Positions 16,768 through 25,749 of a DNA stretch of 64,000 nt are shown here, piece after piece. The stretch comes from Rhodococcus sp. KRD162. GTDB taxonomy: Bacteria; Actinomycetota; Actinomycetes; Mycobacteriales; Mycobacteriaceae. Both the position numbers and the translations under genes were made by a program. Where the stretch lies: positions 43,780 through 107,779 of the forward strand of contig NZ_JABFAU010000014.1 in NCBI RefSeq assembly GCF_017168335.1, read 5' to 3'. The notes under the pieces were generated by a model. The model searched no databases. It worked only from the letters and a program-made list of their open reading frames with translations, and was not told the DNA's origin. The first letter of the stretch is position 1; each line of letters starts with the position of its first letter.

Positions 16768-16798
16768 CGAACTACACGGTGATGTAGTTCGAACTACA
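16768..16798. promoter_or_regulatory. Three alternating CGAACTACA half-sites
   Basis: CGAACTACA (16768-16776), its exact complement TGTAGTTCG (16783-16791) and CGAACTACA again (16790-16798) form two overlapping perfect inverted repeats; ATGTAGTTCGAACTACAT (16782-16799) is an 18-base perfect palindrome. They lie between the LuxR-type and tandem-TetR genes, about 77 bp upstream of the latter. A TATAGT hexamer follows at about 16824. This is a strong candidate operator for the TetR-like protein. Confidence 0.6.
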
Positions 16799-16875
16799 TT
16801 TCCGCAGGAAGAACGGCACCTTGCTATAGTTGCCTGTCCACACAGGCGCTCTGAAGTCCGATAAGGCGGTGTACG

Positions 16876-18132
16876 TTGAACTCCAGGCCGGTTCCGCGTG
16901 AACAGTTTCTGCAGGCCGGGCATCGACTACTCGGCGAAGTGGACATGACCGATCTCGCTCGATCCCTGTCAATATCGGCAGTGGTCGACAGTGCCGGACT
17001 GTCACAACAGACCTTCCACAACACCTACCCCGGCAACTCTCGTGGCGGCGGTTCCGGTGGCAAGGAAGCGTTCGTGGAAGACCTCCTCGACAACCTCACC
17101 GTGAACTACGGCGGAATCGCAACCACCGGCCCACCTGCGGGGGTTCGGGATGCCGCCGAACCGGTAGCCGCATTGTTCGAGGACCTCACCTCGGGACTGA
17201 TGCGACGCCGGATCACCGCGATCCTGCTGGCCTCCGATCACCAGGGAGCCCGTAAGTCCGTCACACCCGAATTCGAGCGGCTCGATGCCGATTTGCGGGC
17301 AATGGTCGGTCAGGCAATCCAGGCTCAGGGCGGTTCCGTGCGTCAACCGATGTCGCTGACATCCCTGACGACCGTTCTCGGAGCCATGCTCGACGGTTTG
17401 GCACTGCGCCAGATGCTCACCCCCGGTTCGATCACCGCAAGCGAAATAGCCCAACTGAGCACAACGATCCTTCAGTGCGCGATCGATCCGGTGCACTCGG
17501 ACCGCGCGGCCACCGAACCACTGCCCGATGAAGCAGCCGACAGTTCCGCATTTCTACGCCCCGACCTCGAGGCCGACGTCATTGCCGCCACCGAAGCCCT
17601 GTTCGTCGACCACGGGTATTTTCTCGTCACTCTCGCCGACATCGCAGCGGGCGCACGGCTGCGCGTGGACGACCTTCGACGGCTGTTTCCGAGCAAGGTG
17701 GACATCATCGTTGCCGCACTCAAGCCAGAATTCGAGCGCGTTCTTCGGTTGCGCCGCGCCGACGAGCGACTCGGCGTCGAGCCGGCAATCGCGCTGCGAC
17801 GCACACTGATCGCAGTGGGCGAGTTCGTCATCGACAACCGAGCGATGAGCTCGGGAATGCTGCTGGCGCTGAGCTTCGAGCAGTTCCAACAGCCCAACAC
17901 CGTGACCACCGTTCTCGAGCACCTCTACCTTCCGTCCTCTGTTCAGCCGATCCTCGAACGTGGACGCGAAGCAGGATTGTTCAGCGACGATGCGCCGGCA
18001 CTCGATGTGGCAATCATGCTGACCAACAACGTCCTGTTCCGTTGCCTGACGCGACCGAAGGAATCCGCCGTCGAGGTCGTCGACGGTGTGCTGCGAGTGC
18101 TGATGCCCGGTGTGACGACACGGGCGCGGTGA
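16876..18132 (+). CDS. Tandem TetR-like transcriptional regulator
   Basis: A 418-residue protein about twice the usual TetR length, with two TetR-like halves. In the N-terminal half (about 1-210) the DNA-binding part is degenerate: LARSLSISAVVDSAGLSQQT then FHNTYPGNSRGGGSGGKEAF, with a Gly-rich insert after the recognition helix. The C-terminal half (about 225-418) has a better TetR_N: ATEALFVDHGYFLVTLADIA then AGARLRVDDLRRLFPSKVDI. The start is the TTG at 16876, after AAGGCGG. Palindromes at 16768-16798 are a likely binding site. The following NTPase gene begins 40 bp downstream, implying cotranscription. A duplicated single-chain TetR would bind as a pseudo-dimer; that is inference. Confidence 0.7.
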   Translation: MNSRPVPREQFLQAGHRLLGEVDMTDLARSLSISAVVDSAGLSQQTFHNTYPGNSRGGGSGGKEAFVEDLLDNLTVNYGGIATTGPPAGVRDAAEPVAALFEDLTSGLMRRRITAILLASDHQGARKSVTPEFERLDADLRAMVGQAIQAQGGSVRQPMSLTSLTTVLGAMLDGLALRQMLTPGSITASEIAQLSTTILQCAIDPVHSDRAATEPLPDEAADSSAFLRPDLEADVIAATEALFVDHGYFLVTLADIAAGARLRVDDLRRLFPSKVDIIVAALKPEFERVLRLRRADERLGVEPAIALRRTLIAVGEFVIDNRAMSSGMLLALSFEQFQQPNTVTTVLEHLYLPSSVQPILERGREAGLFSDDAPALDVAIMLTNNVLFRCLTRPKESAVEVVDGVLRVLMPGVTTRAR

Positions 18133-18172
18133 GCACCCCGCACCACCGCGTTCAGGTCCGCTGCGTGGCGAG

Positions 18173-20071
18173 GTGAGTGTGACCGAGAAGAGTTCGATGC
18201 CGTGGGACCGGCTGGCCCGGCAGTCCCGACAACTACTGGGCGATATCGAAGTCGGCTCCGGCGACGACGGCTCCTGGTATGTCTGTCGCGACATCGAACT
18301 CGCCCTGCTTCGACGCACGATCGTGGGCTCCGAACCACAGATCATCGTCGGCGAGGCCGGGCACGGAAAGTCGACCCTGCTGTGGTCGCTGCACCGCTCG
18401 CTACGCGAGCAAGGACTGCACCCGCTGCTGGTCTCGGCCACCTGGCTTCAGCCCGGTGACGACGGACTCCGCACCGCCAGAGCCGACGACATCATCGCGG
18501 CCGTCACCTCCAGACCAGGATCGATTCTCCTGCTCGACACCGTAGACCTTTTGTTGCACAGCCGATCTGCACGCCAGGACATCATCGATCTGATCACCGT
18601 CCTCGCACGAATACCGGTGCCCGTTGTCCTGACGACCAGACCGCTCGAGGGCCACAGCCTTCCGGCACACCTCGGCCGCAAGATCTCGCTCGGACCGTTC
18701 TCGCCCGACTCCGAACTACCGACCGCGATACAAGCGCTCACCGTCGAATTCATCGCCGGCGACTCGGTGAAGCCCTCCAGTCCGGTATCGGCGATTCAAT
18801 CTGCCCGGGCGCGTGGCGCTCTCGTCGACGACGTCTGCACCAGCCCCCTGCTGCTGCGCCTGCTGTTCTCGTTGTCGGCACCACACTTCCCGCAACTCGA
18901 ACTCGACGTGACCGGCCTCTACAACCTGTTCTGGTCACGCCGTATCGTGAGCGATCACCGCTCCGGGCCCGACGTTCCGGCCGAGGATTCCGACGATCTG
19001 TCCTCCACCGCCGGATTCCTGGCGATCGCCATGCTCGCATTGGGAACCCCCGAACCACCCGTCGACGTCCTCGTTCGACGCGCCGCCCAAGTCGCCGCAT
19101 CGGCGGATCACCCCTACGACGACATCGTCCTCCGTCGGCACGTACGCGCTCTGACCAGGCGCGGCGTGCTGACCACAACGGACAACCGAGCCCGGTTCCT
19201 GCATCAGACGTTCTTCGAGTTCGCCGCCGCCAAGGGACTCGCCAACCGGGGTGCCGAAAACGAGCTGCCCAGATTGATCGCTCGCGTGGCACAGACACCC
19301 GATGATCTGTTCGTCGGCGCCGTGGTCGAACAAACCCTGATCATCCTGGGAGCCGACGTGCTGGCTCGACCCGCCGTCCGAGCCAGTTGTCACACCCTCA
19401 TCCGGACGGGCCTTCCGTACCCCATCTCGATTGCCATGACCGTCTGGGCACATCATCCAGCGATACTCGAGCTCACCGCCGACATGATCGCCCCCGTCTC
19501 CGACCGTCGGCTGCGCCGCTTCCTGCAGACCCTGCCCTCGCTGGACTCGCGGCGATTCGCCGAGCAGGCGAAAGAATTCGGTCACCAGCTCCACATCGTG
19601 CCCCGGGTGCTCGGGACCGACACATTTCACGAAATCCTCTCTCCCCACGACAGTTCCACACATTCACCCGATGCTCACACACCGACCGAGCTCACCACGT
19701 ACCAACAACGCCTCGTCCGCGCTCTACACCGAGCCGAGGAACGGCGCAGAGACCTCGAACGCGCGACCGACCAGGCCTATCGCGCGATCAGACGCACCGC
19801 CGACAGCAGAGACGACGACCACCTGGGCCGAACCCTGTTCAACATTTCCAGGTCAGCGTTCTATCGATTGAAAGCCGGTTCGAGTTGGAGTGCACCGGGA
19901 CGCAAGCTCTGCACCGACATCGACGCCCACGCCGAAACACTGGGTGAGCGCTACGCCCTCACACCGTTGTACGACGCGTACATGGCCGCGATTCAGGAGG
20001 CGGACGATGCCCGCCATGCCAGGGCCGGACATTCGCAGCCGCAGGTCAACGATGTTCATCGTCAGTTCTGA
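18173..20071 (+). CDS. P-loop NTPase of STAND/AAA type, function unknown
   Basis: A 632-residue protein. Walker A is GEAGHGKST (60-68) and Walker B is the hydrophobic SILLLDTVDLLL (117-128, Asp122), followed by a sensor-like VVLTTRP. After the ATPase core comes a helical region with RFLHQTFFEFAAAKGLANR (about 345), a feature of STAND ATPases where a winged helix is followed by a helical repeat sensor. The last 120 residues are Arg-rich and helical with no recognised effector domain. No membrane segment. GTG at 18173 or 18179 may start it. It lies between the tandem TetR gene and a PaaK-like adenylating enzyme, all on one strand. STAND proteins act as signal-gated switches in regulation or defence; the trigger here is unknown. 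Confidence 0.7.
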   Translation: MSVTEKSSMPWDRLARQSRQLLGDIEVGSGDDGSWYVCRDIELALLRRTIVGSEPQIIVGEAGHGKSTLLWSLHRSLREQGLHPLLVSATWLQPGDDGLRTARADDIIAAVTSRPGSILLLDTVDLLLHSRSARQDIIDLITVLARIPVPVVLTTRPLEGHSLPAHLGRKISLGPFSPDSELPTAIQALTVEFIAGDSVKPSSPVSAIQSARARGALVDDVCTSPLLLRLLFSLSAPHFPQLELDVTGLYNLFWSRRIVSDHRSGPDVPAEDSDDLSSTAGFLAIAMLALGTPEPPVDVLVRRAAQVAASADHPYDDIVLRRHVRALTRRGVLTTTDNRARFLHQTFFEFAAAKGLANRGAENELPRLIARVAQTPDDLFVGAVVEQTLIILGADVLARPAVRASCHTLIRTGLPYPISIAMTVWAHHPAILELTADMIAPVSDRRLRRFLQTLPSLDSRRFAEQAKEFGHQLHIVPRVLGTDTFHEILSPHDSSTHSPDAHTPTELTTYQQRLVRALHRAEERRRDLERATDQAYRAIRRTADSRDDDHLGRTLFNISRSAFYRLKAGSSWSAPGRKLCTDIDAHAETLGERYALTPLYDAYMAAIQEADDARHARAGHSQPQVNDVHRQF

Positions 20072-20148
20072 ATTTCTCGAACAGTCGAACATCACCGCCG
20101 CGCGATCGGATCACACCGTCCCCCACTGTGATTCCGGAAGGCCAGGCC

Positions 20149-21573
20149 ATGAACCAGGCAGATCTGCACGACCCGACAACCACCGCTCTACGACTCGTCC
20201 AGTCCATCGCCCTCTCGGTTCCCGCCTATCGCCGATTTCTCGACCGACACGGAATCGAGATCGACACGATCGCCGCGATGACCGACCTCGGTCAGCTACC
20301 GACCACCTCGAAGGAGACCTACCGGCGGCCGAATGCCCTCGCCGATCTGCACGCCGGTCGGCCGGAGGACGTCGAGACCATCGCCAGTAGCGCCGGTTCC
20401 TCGGGAGCTCCCACGTTCTGGTCGCGCGGGCAGCGCAGCACCGACCACGGAGCGGCGATGTTCGGACAGGTGCTGCGTGAATGTGCGGACACCGAGCGCA
20501 CAGCCACCCTCGCCCTCGTCACCTTCCCACTCGGGCCGTACATCGGAGGCGCATTCATGTATGCCATGCTGCTCGAACTCCGCAAACGTGGTCACCGGCT
20601 GTCGATCGCAACTCCCGGTATGGATCCCGACGTCATCGCCCAGGTCATCTCCGAGGCCGCCGACGGATATCAGCAGATCGTGATCTTCGCGTATCCGCCG
20701 ATCGCCCGCGACCTGCTCGACACCCACGGCGACCTGCTTCGACGGCACCGCGTCATCGTCATCGTCGGCGGTGAACCCGTCAGCGAAGCGTGGCGCACCC
20801 TCGTCCACGGCATGCTCGGCGACCGAGACGGGGACCGGGTCCGCGTGGTGTACGGGGCAACAGACGTCGGTTTCGTCGGCTACGAGACAGCCGCCACCGT
20901 CGCGATACGCTCAGCGGCAGAACATGATTCGACGTTGAACCGCGCCGTGTTCGGCATCGAACACAACGACGGTGACGTTGTGCAACAGCCCGCCTTCGTG
21001 CAGTACCATCCGGAATTCACCTACATCGAAGTCGATTCCGACGGCTATCTCTTGTTCACCGTCGGTGGAGTTCTGCCGCTCGTACGCTACCGAGTCAACG
21101 ACAGAGGAGACACGCTGCTGGGCAGCGCCGTCCGGCACCGACTCCTCGACGCCGGCTATCCCGGCCTCGCCGCCGATATCGACCCGAATGCCCACTACCT
21201 GTTCGTGTTCGGCAGAACCGACGTCGCCGCGATCTACAGTGCCGTCAACATCTACCCCGACTACTTCCGCCCGGCCGTCGAACACATCTCCTTGGCAACG
21301 CGATTGACCGGACGGTTCATCGCCCGCTGTGAGACCGACAGTGAGCAACGCCAAACCCTGACGCTCGACGTCGAGCTTCGTCCCGGGCAACAGCCCGACC
21401 CCGAGACGGCCGAACAGGTCCGGCAACTCTCCGTCGCAAGCCTGCGCCAACTGAGCGCGGAATACCGCATCGTGCACGATCAGAAAGGTCCGGATGCAGA
21501 ACCCGTCGTGCGGCTGAAGCCTTTTCGCTCGGAGGGATTCGTCACCGGGGGCAAACAGAAATCGATCGACTAG
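20149..21573 (+). CDS. Adenylate-forming enzyme, PaaK/LuxE-like
   Basis: A 474-residue member of the ANL superfamily, PaaK/F390-synthetase/LuxE branch. Seen: the phosphate loop SSAGSSGAPTFWSRG (80-94), the A5-like VVYGATDVGF (Asp where most have Glu), the A7-like PLVRYRVNDRGD and the hinge GRTDVAAIYSAVNIYP, in which the usual Gly of the hinge is Ala. The C-terminus has a Lys-rich LKPFRSEGFVTGGKQKS. I chose ATG 20149 since GGAAGG lies 7 bases upstream; a GTG at 20128 is possible. It should activate a carboxylate as acyl-AMP, perhaps onto CoA. It follows the NTPase by 77 bp. No further pathway genes are adjacent, so its substrate is open. Confidence 0.75.
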   Translation: MNQADLHDPTTTALRLVQSIALSVPAYRRFLDRHGIEIDTIAAMTDLGQLPTTSKETYRRPNALADLHAGRPEDVETIASSAGSSGAPTFWSRGQRSTDHGAAMFGQVLRECADTERTATLALVTFPLGPYIGGAFMYAMLLELRKRGHRLSIATPGMDPDVIAQVISEAADGYQQIVIFAYPPIARDLLDTHGDLLRRHRVIVIVGGEPVSEAWRTLVHGMLGDRDGDRVRVVYGATDVGFVGYETAATVAIRSAAEHDSTLNRAVFGIEHNDGDVVQQPAFVQYHPEFTYIEVDSDGYLLFTVGGVLPLVRYRVNDRGDTLLGSAVRHRLLDAGYPGLAADIDPNAHYLFVFGRTDVAAIYSAVNIYPDYFRPAVEHISLATRLTGRFIARCETDSEQRQTLTLDVELRPGQQPDPETAEQVRQLSVASLRQLSAEYRIVHDQKGPDAEPVVRLKPFRSEGFVTGGKQKSID

Positions 21574-21621
21574 CGTGCGGAGCCGCGAATCAGGAACGGC
21601 GAGAATCCGGAACGGCGCGAA

Positions 21622-22227
21622 TCAGGGACGCTCGTCCAACCATTCCGGATGCTCGCGCCGGGCCCATTCTCGCGTGACGACGCCCTCCGTCATTCCGCGC
21701 ATCGCCTCGGTGTCCTTCCACGCGTAGGTGATGTGCCCGATGACCAGCAGACCGAATCCCAGTGCGAACCAGTCGTGGACGAACGTCGCGCCGATACGCC
21801 AGTTCAGCGGACTCCAGTTCTGGAAATACATCACTGCGCCGGTGAGCAGTAACACCAGAATCGAGCCACCGCTGAGCGCGGCGTTGAGCTTCTGTCCGGC
21901 GTTGAACTTACCGACGCCGATCGCTCCGATGCGTCGAGCCTTGGAACGCAACCACTTCCAGTCGTCGGCGACAAACCGGTTGAGGCGCTCCAGATCCAGT
22001 CGATACCCCTTCGACACTGCGCCGAGGACGAGCGGAATCGGCAGCAGAAATCCGGACCACACGTGCACGAACTCGACGACCGGACGATTGCCGACGAGTA
22101 CCGCAAGCGGGCCGATGTAGAGGATTGCGGCGGTGACCATGCAGACGATCACCAACAGCCCCACGGCCCAGTGCACGTACCGTTCGACGCGGCCGAAGCG
22201 ATGGGCGTCCTCAGCTGGTCGGGTCAT
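21622..22227 (-). CDS. Membrane cytochrome b (cytochrome b561/formate dehydrogenase gamma-like)
   Basis: A 201-residue membrane protein with four hydrophobic helices. Haem-ligand histidines are seen in ERYVHWAVG, VEFVHVWSGF, ATFVHDWFALG and VIGHITYAW, the arrangement of di-haem b-type cytochromes. The start is ATG 22227, inside the last codons of the upstream molybdoenzyme gene (17-base overlap). It would pass electrons between the quinone pool and the extracytoplasmic molybdoprotein. Confidence 0.85.
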   Translation of the reverse strand: MTRPAEDAHRFGRVERYVHWAVGLLVIVCMVTAAILYIGPLAVLVGNRPVVEFVHVWSGFLLPIPLVLGAVSKGYRLDLERLNRFVADDWKWLRSKARRIGAIGVGKFNAGQKLNAALSGGSILVLLLTGAVMYFQNWSPLNWRIGATFVHDWFALGFGLLVIGHITYAWKDTEAMRGMTEGVVTREWARREHPEWLDERP

Positions 22228-22936
22228 CGTTGCGTCCGTTCGATTCGCCGACGTACGCATCGATGTCGTAGCCACGATTCTCCCAATAGCCCGGCACCAC
22301 ATGGTCGGTGAGCTCGATTCCGCCGAGCCACTTGATGCTCTTGTAGCCGTACATCGAGGCCACGAACAGCCGAACCGGCCCACCGTGATCATGTGTCACC
22401 GGGGCGTCGAGCATGGTCAGCGCGATGATCACGTCATCGCTGCGGGCTTGGTCGAGCGTCAGACTCTCGGTGTACGTACCGTCGAACGAGGTGAATCGAA
22501 CCGCCGTGGCCGACGCGGTGGGTTCGACGGCATCGAGAACCTCCGCCAAACGCACTCCGCTCCAGGGCACTTCGGGAACACGCCAACCGGTGACGCACTG
22601 GAAGTCACGCACGAGAGACGTCTGCGGCATCGCGCGCAGATCCTGCAGGCTGAAGGTCCGAGCCGCATCGACGGACCCACTGACCGCCAACGCATAGGAG
22701 TTCTCGTCTTTCCGCGGCGCACCCTGCGTCACCGAGTAGAACCGAAAGTTGTTCCCTACGGGAATCAGCCCGATCAACCCGGTCGGATCATGGTTTCCGA
22801 TCGGGCCGAGTACCGACGCGAGGCCCTTCTGGATCGCGCCCCCACCGACGATCCCTGCGGCACCGGCAACCACCAGGCCGAGCACGACGCGGCGACCCAC
22901 GGGTCTGCCTGGGATCTCTCGTTCGTCGATCGGCAT
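22211..22936 (-). CDS. Sulfite oxidase-like molybdopterin oxidoreductase (MsrP/YedY-related)
   Basis: A 241-residue protein with an oxidoreductase molybdopterin-binding (SUOX) domain. The twin arginines at 15-16 (PVGRRVVLGLVVAG) followed by a hydrophobic stretch suggest Tat export or a membrane anchor. Cys114 in RDFQCVTGWRV is the expected molybdenum ligand, and WSGVRLAEVLD, MYGYKSIKWLGGIEL and GYWENRGYD are family marks. ATG 22936 is chosen; the longer frame overlaps the aminotransferase's 3' end. It pairs with the cytochrome b gene as in other actinobacteria. The substrate is unknown; sulfoxides are reduced by MsrP relatives. It follows the aminotransferase by 46 bp and might be part of the same transcript. 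Confidence 0.85.
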   Translation of the reverse strand: MPIDEREIPGRPVGRRVVLGLVVAGAAGIVGGGAIQKGLASVLGPIGNHDPTGLIGLIPVGNNFRFYSVTQGAPRKDENSYALAVSGSVDAARTFSLQDLRAMPQTSLVRDFQCVTGWRVPEVPWSGVRLAEVLDAVEPTASATAVRFTSFDGTYTESLTLDQARSDDVIIALTMLDAPVTHDHGGPVRLFVASMYGYKSIKWLGGIELTDHVVPGYWENRGYDIDAYVGESNGRNDDPTS

Positions 22937-22982
22937 CCCTCCACTGTCCACGCTCGACGCCGATCCGTCACTTGAACAGCGG

Positions 22983-24356
22983 TCAGCCGACTCCCATGTG
23001 CTTCGCCGCGTCCCGGAGCACATCTTCGAGACCTGCAACGATCTCGTCGAGCAGCCCAGCATCACTGATCAAGGGCGGTGCAATCTGCAACACGGCATCG
23101 CCGCGATCGTCGCAACGGGCAATGAGTCCCGCTTCACGCAGCCTGCCGGGCAGGAAGCCGCGCAGTAGGTCATCCCGCTCGGCCTGAACGAATCGCGTGT
23201 TGTCCTCGTCCTTGACGAGCTCCATGGCCCAGAAGAATCCGGCACCCCGGACGTCTCCGACGATAGGTAGATCGAGCAAGCGCACCAATCGCTCTCGAAG
23301 CGGTGCTTCGTGCGAACGGACGTTCTCGAGCACTCGATCCCGTTCGATGATCTCGATGCTCTTCAAGGCGATGGCAGCGCTGACCGGATGGCCTCCGAAC
23401 GTGATTCCGTGCCGGTAGACACGTCGACCCTCCACCAACGGCTCGACTACCCGCGAGCGAGCGAGGACTGCGCCCATCGGCGCGTAGGCAGACGTCAAAC
23501 CCTTGGCGACGCTGATGAGGTCAGGTGCCACCTGTTCGCGTGAGATGGCGAACCACTCACCGATTCGACCGAACCCGGTGATCACCTCGTCCGCCATGAG
23601 CAGAGCACCATATTTGTCGGCGAGCGCCCGTAGTCCGGCCCAGTAACCGGCCGGTGGGGTGAGGCATCCACCCGCGTTCTGCACCGGCTCGGCGATGATC
23701 AGCGCCACCTCGTCTGCGCCCGCGGCCACGATTGCCGCTTCCATCTCGGTGAGCAGTCGGCGGGTCGCTGCGGCCGGGTCGGCATCGGATGCTCGGAAGG
23801 CATTGGTGTTCGCTACGTGACTCACCTCGATGGGAGGGGTACCGAACCCGTCCTTGTATCCCGGCACTCCGGTGAACGACAACGCCCCCAACGTCACTCC
23901 GTGATAAGCAACCTTGCGGGCAATTGCCTTGGTGCGCTCCGGTTGTCCGATCGCGATGAAGTGCTCCCGGGCGAGCTTCCACGCCGATTCCACCGACTCG
24001 GATCCACCGCCGGTGAAGAACACTCGGTAGTCGTCCGCCGGAGCGAGTGCACTGATGCGCTCGGCCAGTTCGATGGCAGGTGGATGCGCGGTTCCCCAGT
24101 TGGTGTTGAATGCCAACGTTCGCAACTGACCCGAGGCAGCGTCGGCCATCTCGGCTCCGTAGGAATAGCCGAGCTGCGCGCAGAACAAACTCGACAGAGC
24201 GTCGATGTACCGACGACCCTGAGTGTCGAACACGTAGGGTCCTTCACCACGCTCGAGCACGAGGAGATCGTCGACCTCTTGCTTGGAGAAATGGAGGATC
24301 AGGCTCTCGCGTGCAGACCGTTGCAGTTGATCGTGAATCATGTTCTGGTACTCCAT
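22983..24356 (-). CDS. Class III PLP aminotransferase (beta-alanine/omega-amino acid type)
   Basis: A 457-residue fold type I aminotransferase of class III. Visible: FFTGGGSESVESAWKLAREH (PLP phosphate site), VALIIAEPVQNAGG, LLMADEVITGFGRIGEW (PLP-binding Asp) and the catalytic Lys in LISVAKGLTSAYAPMGA, then YRHGITFGGHPVSAAIAL. It is the last of a colinear run with N-carbamoyl hydrolase, LLM flavoprotein, dihydropyrimidinase and a nucleobase permease. In reductive pyrimidine breakdown, beta-alanine (from uracil) or 3-aminoisobutyrate (from thymine) is the amine product, and this enzyme would turn it into malonate semialdehyde or its methyl form. Confidence 0.85.
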   Translation of the reverse strand: MEYQNMIHDQLQRSARESLILHFSKQEVDDLLVLERGEGPYVFDTQGRRYIDALSSLFCAQLGYSYGAEMADAASGQLRTLAFNTNWGTAHPPAIELAERISALAPADDYRVFFTGGGSESVESAWKLAREHFIAIGQPERTKAIARKVAYHGVTLGALSFTGVPGYKDGFGTPPIEVSHVANTNAFRASDADPAAATRRLLTEMEAAIVAAGADEVALIIAEPVQNAGGCLTPPAGYWAGLRALADKYGALLMADEVITGFGRIGEWFAISREQVAPDLISVAKGLTSAYAPMGAVLARSRVVEPLVEGRRVYRHGITFGGHPVSAAIALKSIEIIERDRVLENVRSHEAPLRERLVRLLDLPIVGDVRGAGFFWAMELVKDEDNTRFVQAERDDLLRGFLPGRLREAGLIARCDDRGDAVLQIAPPLISDAGLLDEIVAGLEDVLRDAAKHMGVG

Positions 24357-24404
24357 CTTCGATACTTCGGTAGTCGAACGGTCAGCAACGCGCCTGTCGA
24401 GAGG

Positions 24405-25712
24405 TCACGGATCGATTTCGCCTTCCACCATGCGGGCGAGTGTCTCGGTGAGAACGTCGACACCACTGATCAGGTCTTTGTCATGGGTGTACTCGTTCTC
24501 GGCATGAGAGACGCCATCGACGCTCGGTACGAACAGCATCACCGTCGGGACCACATCCTTCATGTTCGTCGAATCGTGTCCCGCGCGAGTGCGCACGTTC
24601 TGCCTGCTCAGTCCGAGATCATCGATCACCCGCCCTGCGAGTTCGACGCCCTCAGGGGTATAGGTGTGCCCCTTCCACCGATGCGCGAACTTCCGTTGAA
24701 TCTCGACATCGGCCTTGAGTTCGATATCGGCGAAGGCCTTGCTCAGAGCCGCGTCGGCCTCGTCGAGCAGATCGTCCGAGGGGGAGCGCAGGTCGAGATG
24801 CATGTGGACCTCACGAGCAACCACCACCGGCGAGTTCGGATACACCGTCAATTGACCGCACGAGGTATGCAGTTCGTCCCCGTATTCATCGGCGAGATCA
24901 CGCAGGGCCACCACCGCGAGCGAAGCACCGTACAGCGCGTCCTGACGATCGGCGATAGCGGTGGCACCGGTATGCGCTTGCGAGCCCACCACCGAGATCT
25001 CGTACTTGTTTGCACCCCAGGTGGAATCGACGACACCCATGACCACACCGGCCTTGTCGAGTTCACGACCCTGCTCGATGTGGATCTCGGCGTACGATGC
25101 CACCCCCAGTCCACCCGAAAGATGATGATCACCGACGGTGAACACATCCGATGTCCCCAGCATGTCCAGCTCCAGCAGTGCCTGTTCGACAGTGATGCCC
25201 TCGGAATCCGTTGTTGCGCGGGCGCTGTCGAGTTCGATCTTTCCTGTGAACACCCCCGACCCCTGCATCGACGGCTTGAACCGCGAACCTTCCTCGTTGA
25301 ACCAATTGACCACCGCCAGGTTGTACCGAGCGGTCGACGGGTGACGCAGGTAGTGATCGCGCAACCGGTCCATCGCGTGTGCGGCAGCGAGAACACCGTA
25401 GGCACCGTCGTACCGGCCACCCCGAGGCTGCGAGTCGAGGTGGGACCCGGCCAACACATAAGGCGCTCCCGGCACGAGCTCGTAGAGCCCGAACATGTTG
25501 CCGATTCTGTCGTACGCGACGGTGAAGCCGCGCTCGACGAGCCAGCCGGCGAGCCATCGACGATTCTCCCCATCGGCCAGGGTGGCGGCTTGGCGTTCGA
25601 CTCCTCCGGCCGGCGTGGCACCGAACGTGGACATGGTGACGAAGTCACTGATCAGATCGTGATCGGCTGCGGCATCGGCCGGTACGCGGATTCGGTCGGT
25701 ATTGGTTGTCAT
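24405..25712 (-). CDS. M20-family N-carbamoyl amidohydrolase (beta-ureidopropionase/allantoate type)
   Basis: A 435-residue metal-dependent hydrolase of the hydantoinase/carbamoylase family. Metal ligands are seen in LAGSHLDSQPRGGRYDGAYG (His and Asp, about 85-104) and WFNEEGSRFKPSM (Glu pair, about 132), with HIEQGRELDKAG and RAGHDSTNMKDVVPTVMLFV further on. ATG 25712 is chosen; the longer frame is antisense overlap with the LLM gene's end. Next to dihydropyrimidinase it should hydrolyse N-carbamoyl-beta-alanine to beta-alanine, CO2 and ammonia. Specificity between ureidopropionate and allantoate cannot be decided from sequence alone, but the dihydropyrimidinase favours the former. Confidence 0.85.
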   Translation of the reverse strand: MTTNTDRIRVPADAAADHDLISDFVTMSTFGATPAGGVERQAATLADGENRRWLAGWLVERGFTVAYDRIGNMFGLYELVPGAPYVLAGSHLDSQPRGGRYDGAYGVLAAAHAMDRLRDHYLRHPSTARYNLAVVNWFNEEGSRFKPSMQGSGVFTGKIELDSARATTDSEGITVEQALLELDMLGTSDVFTVGDHHLSGGLGVASYAEIHIEQGRELDKAGVVMGVVDSTWGANKYEISVVGSQAHTGATAIADRQDALYGASLAVVALRDLADEYGDELHTSCGQLTVYPNSPVVVAREVHMHLDLRSPSDDLLDEADAALSKAFADIELKADVEIQRKFAHRWKGHTYTPEGVELAGRVIDDLGLSRQNVRTRAGHDSTNMKDVVPTVMLFVPSVDGVSHAENEYTHDKDLISGVDVLTETLARMVEGEIDP

Positions 25713-25749
25713 GTGAAGACCTCGGGTCGGAGGAACGGAAGCGGGACTT

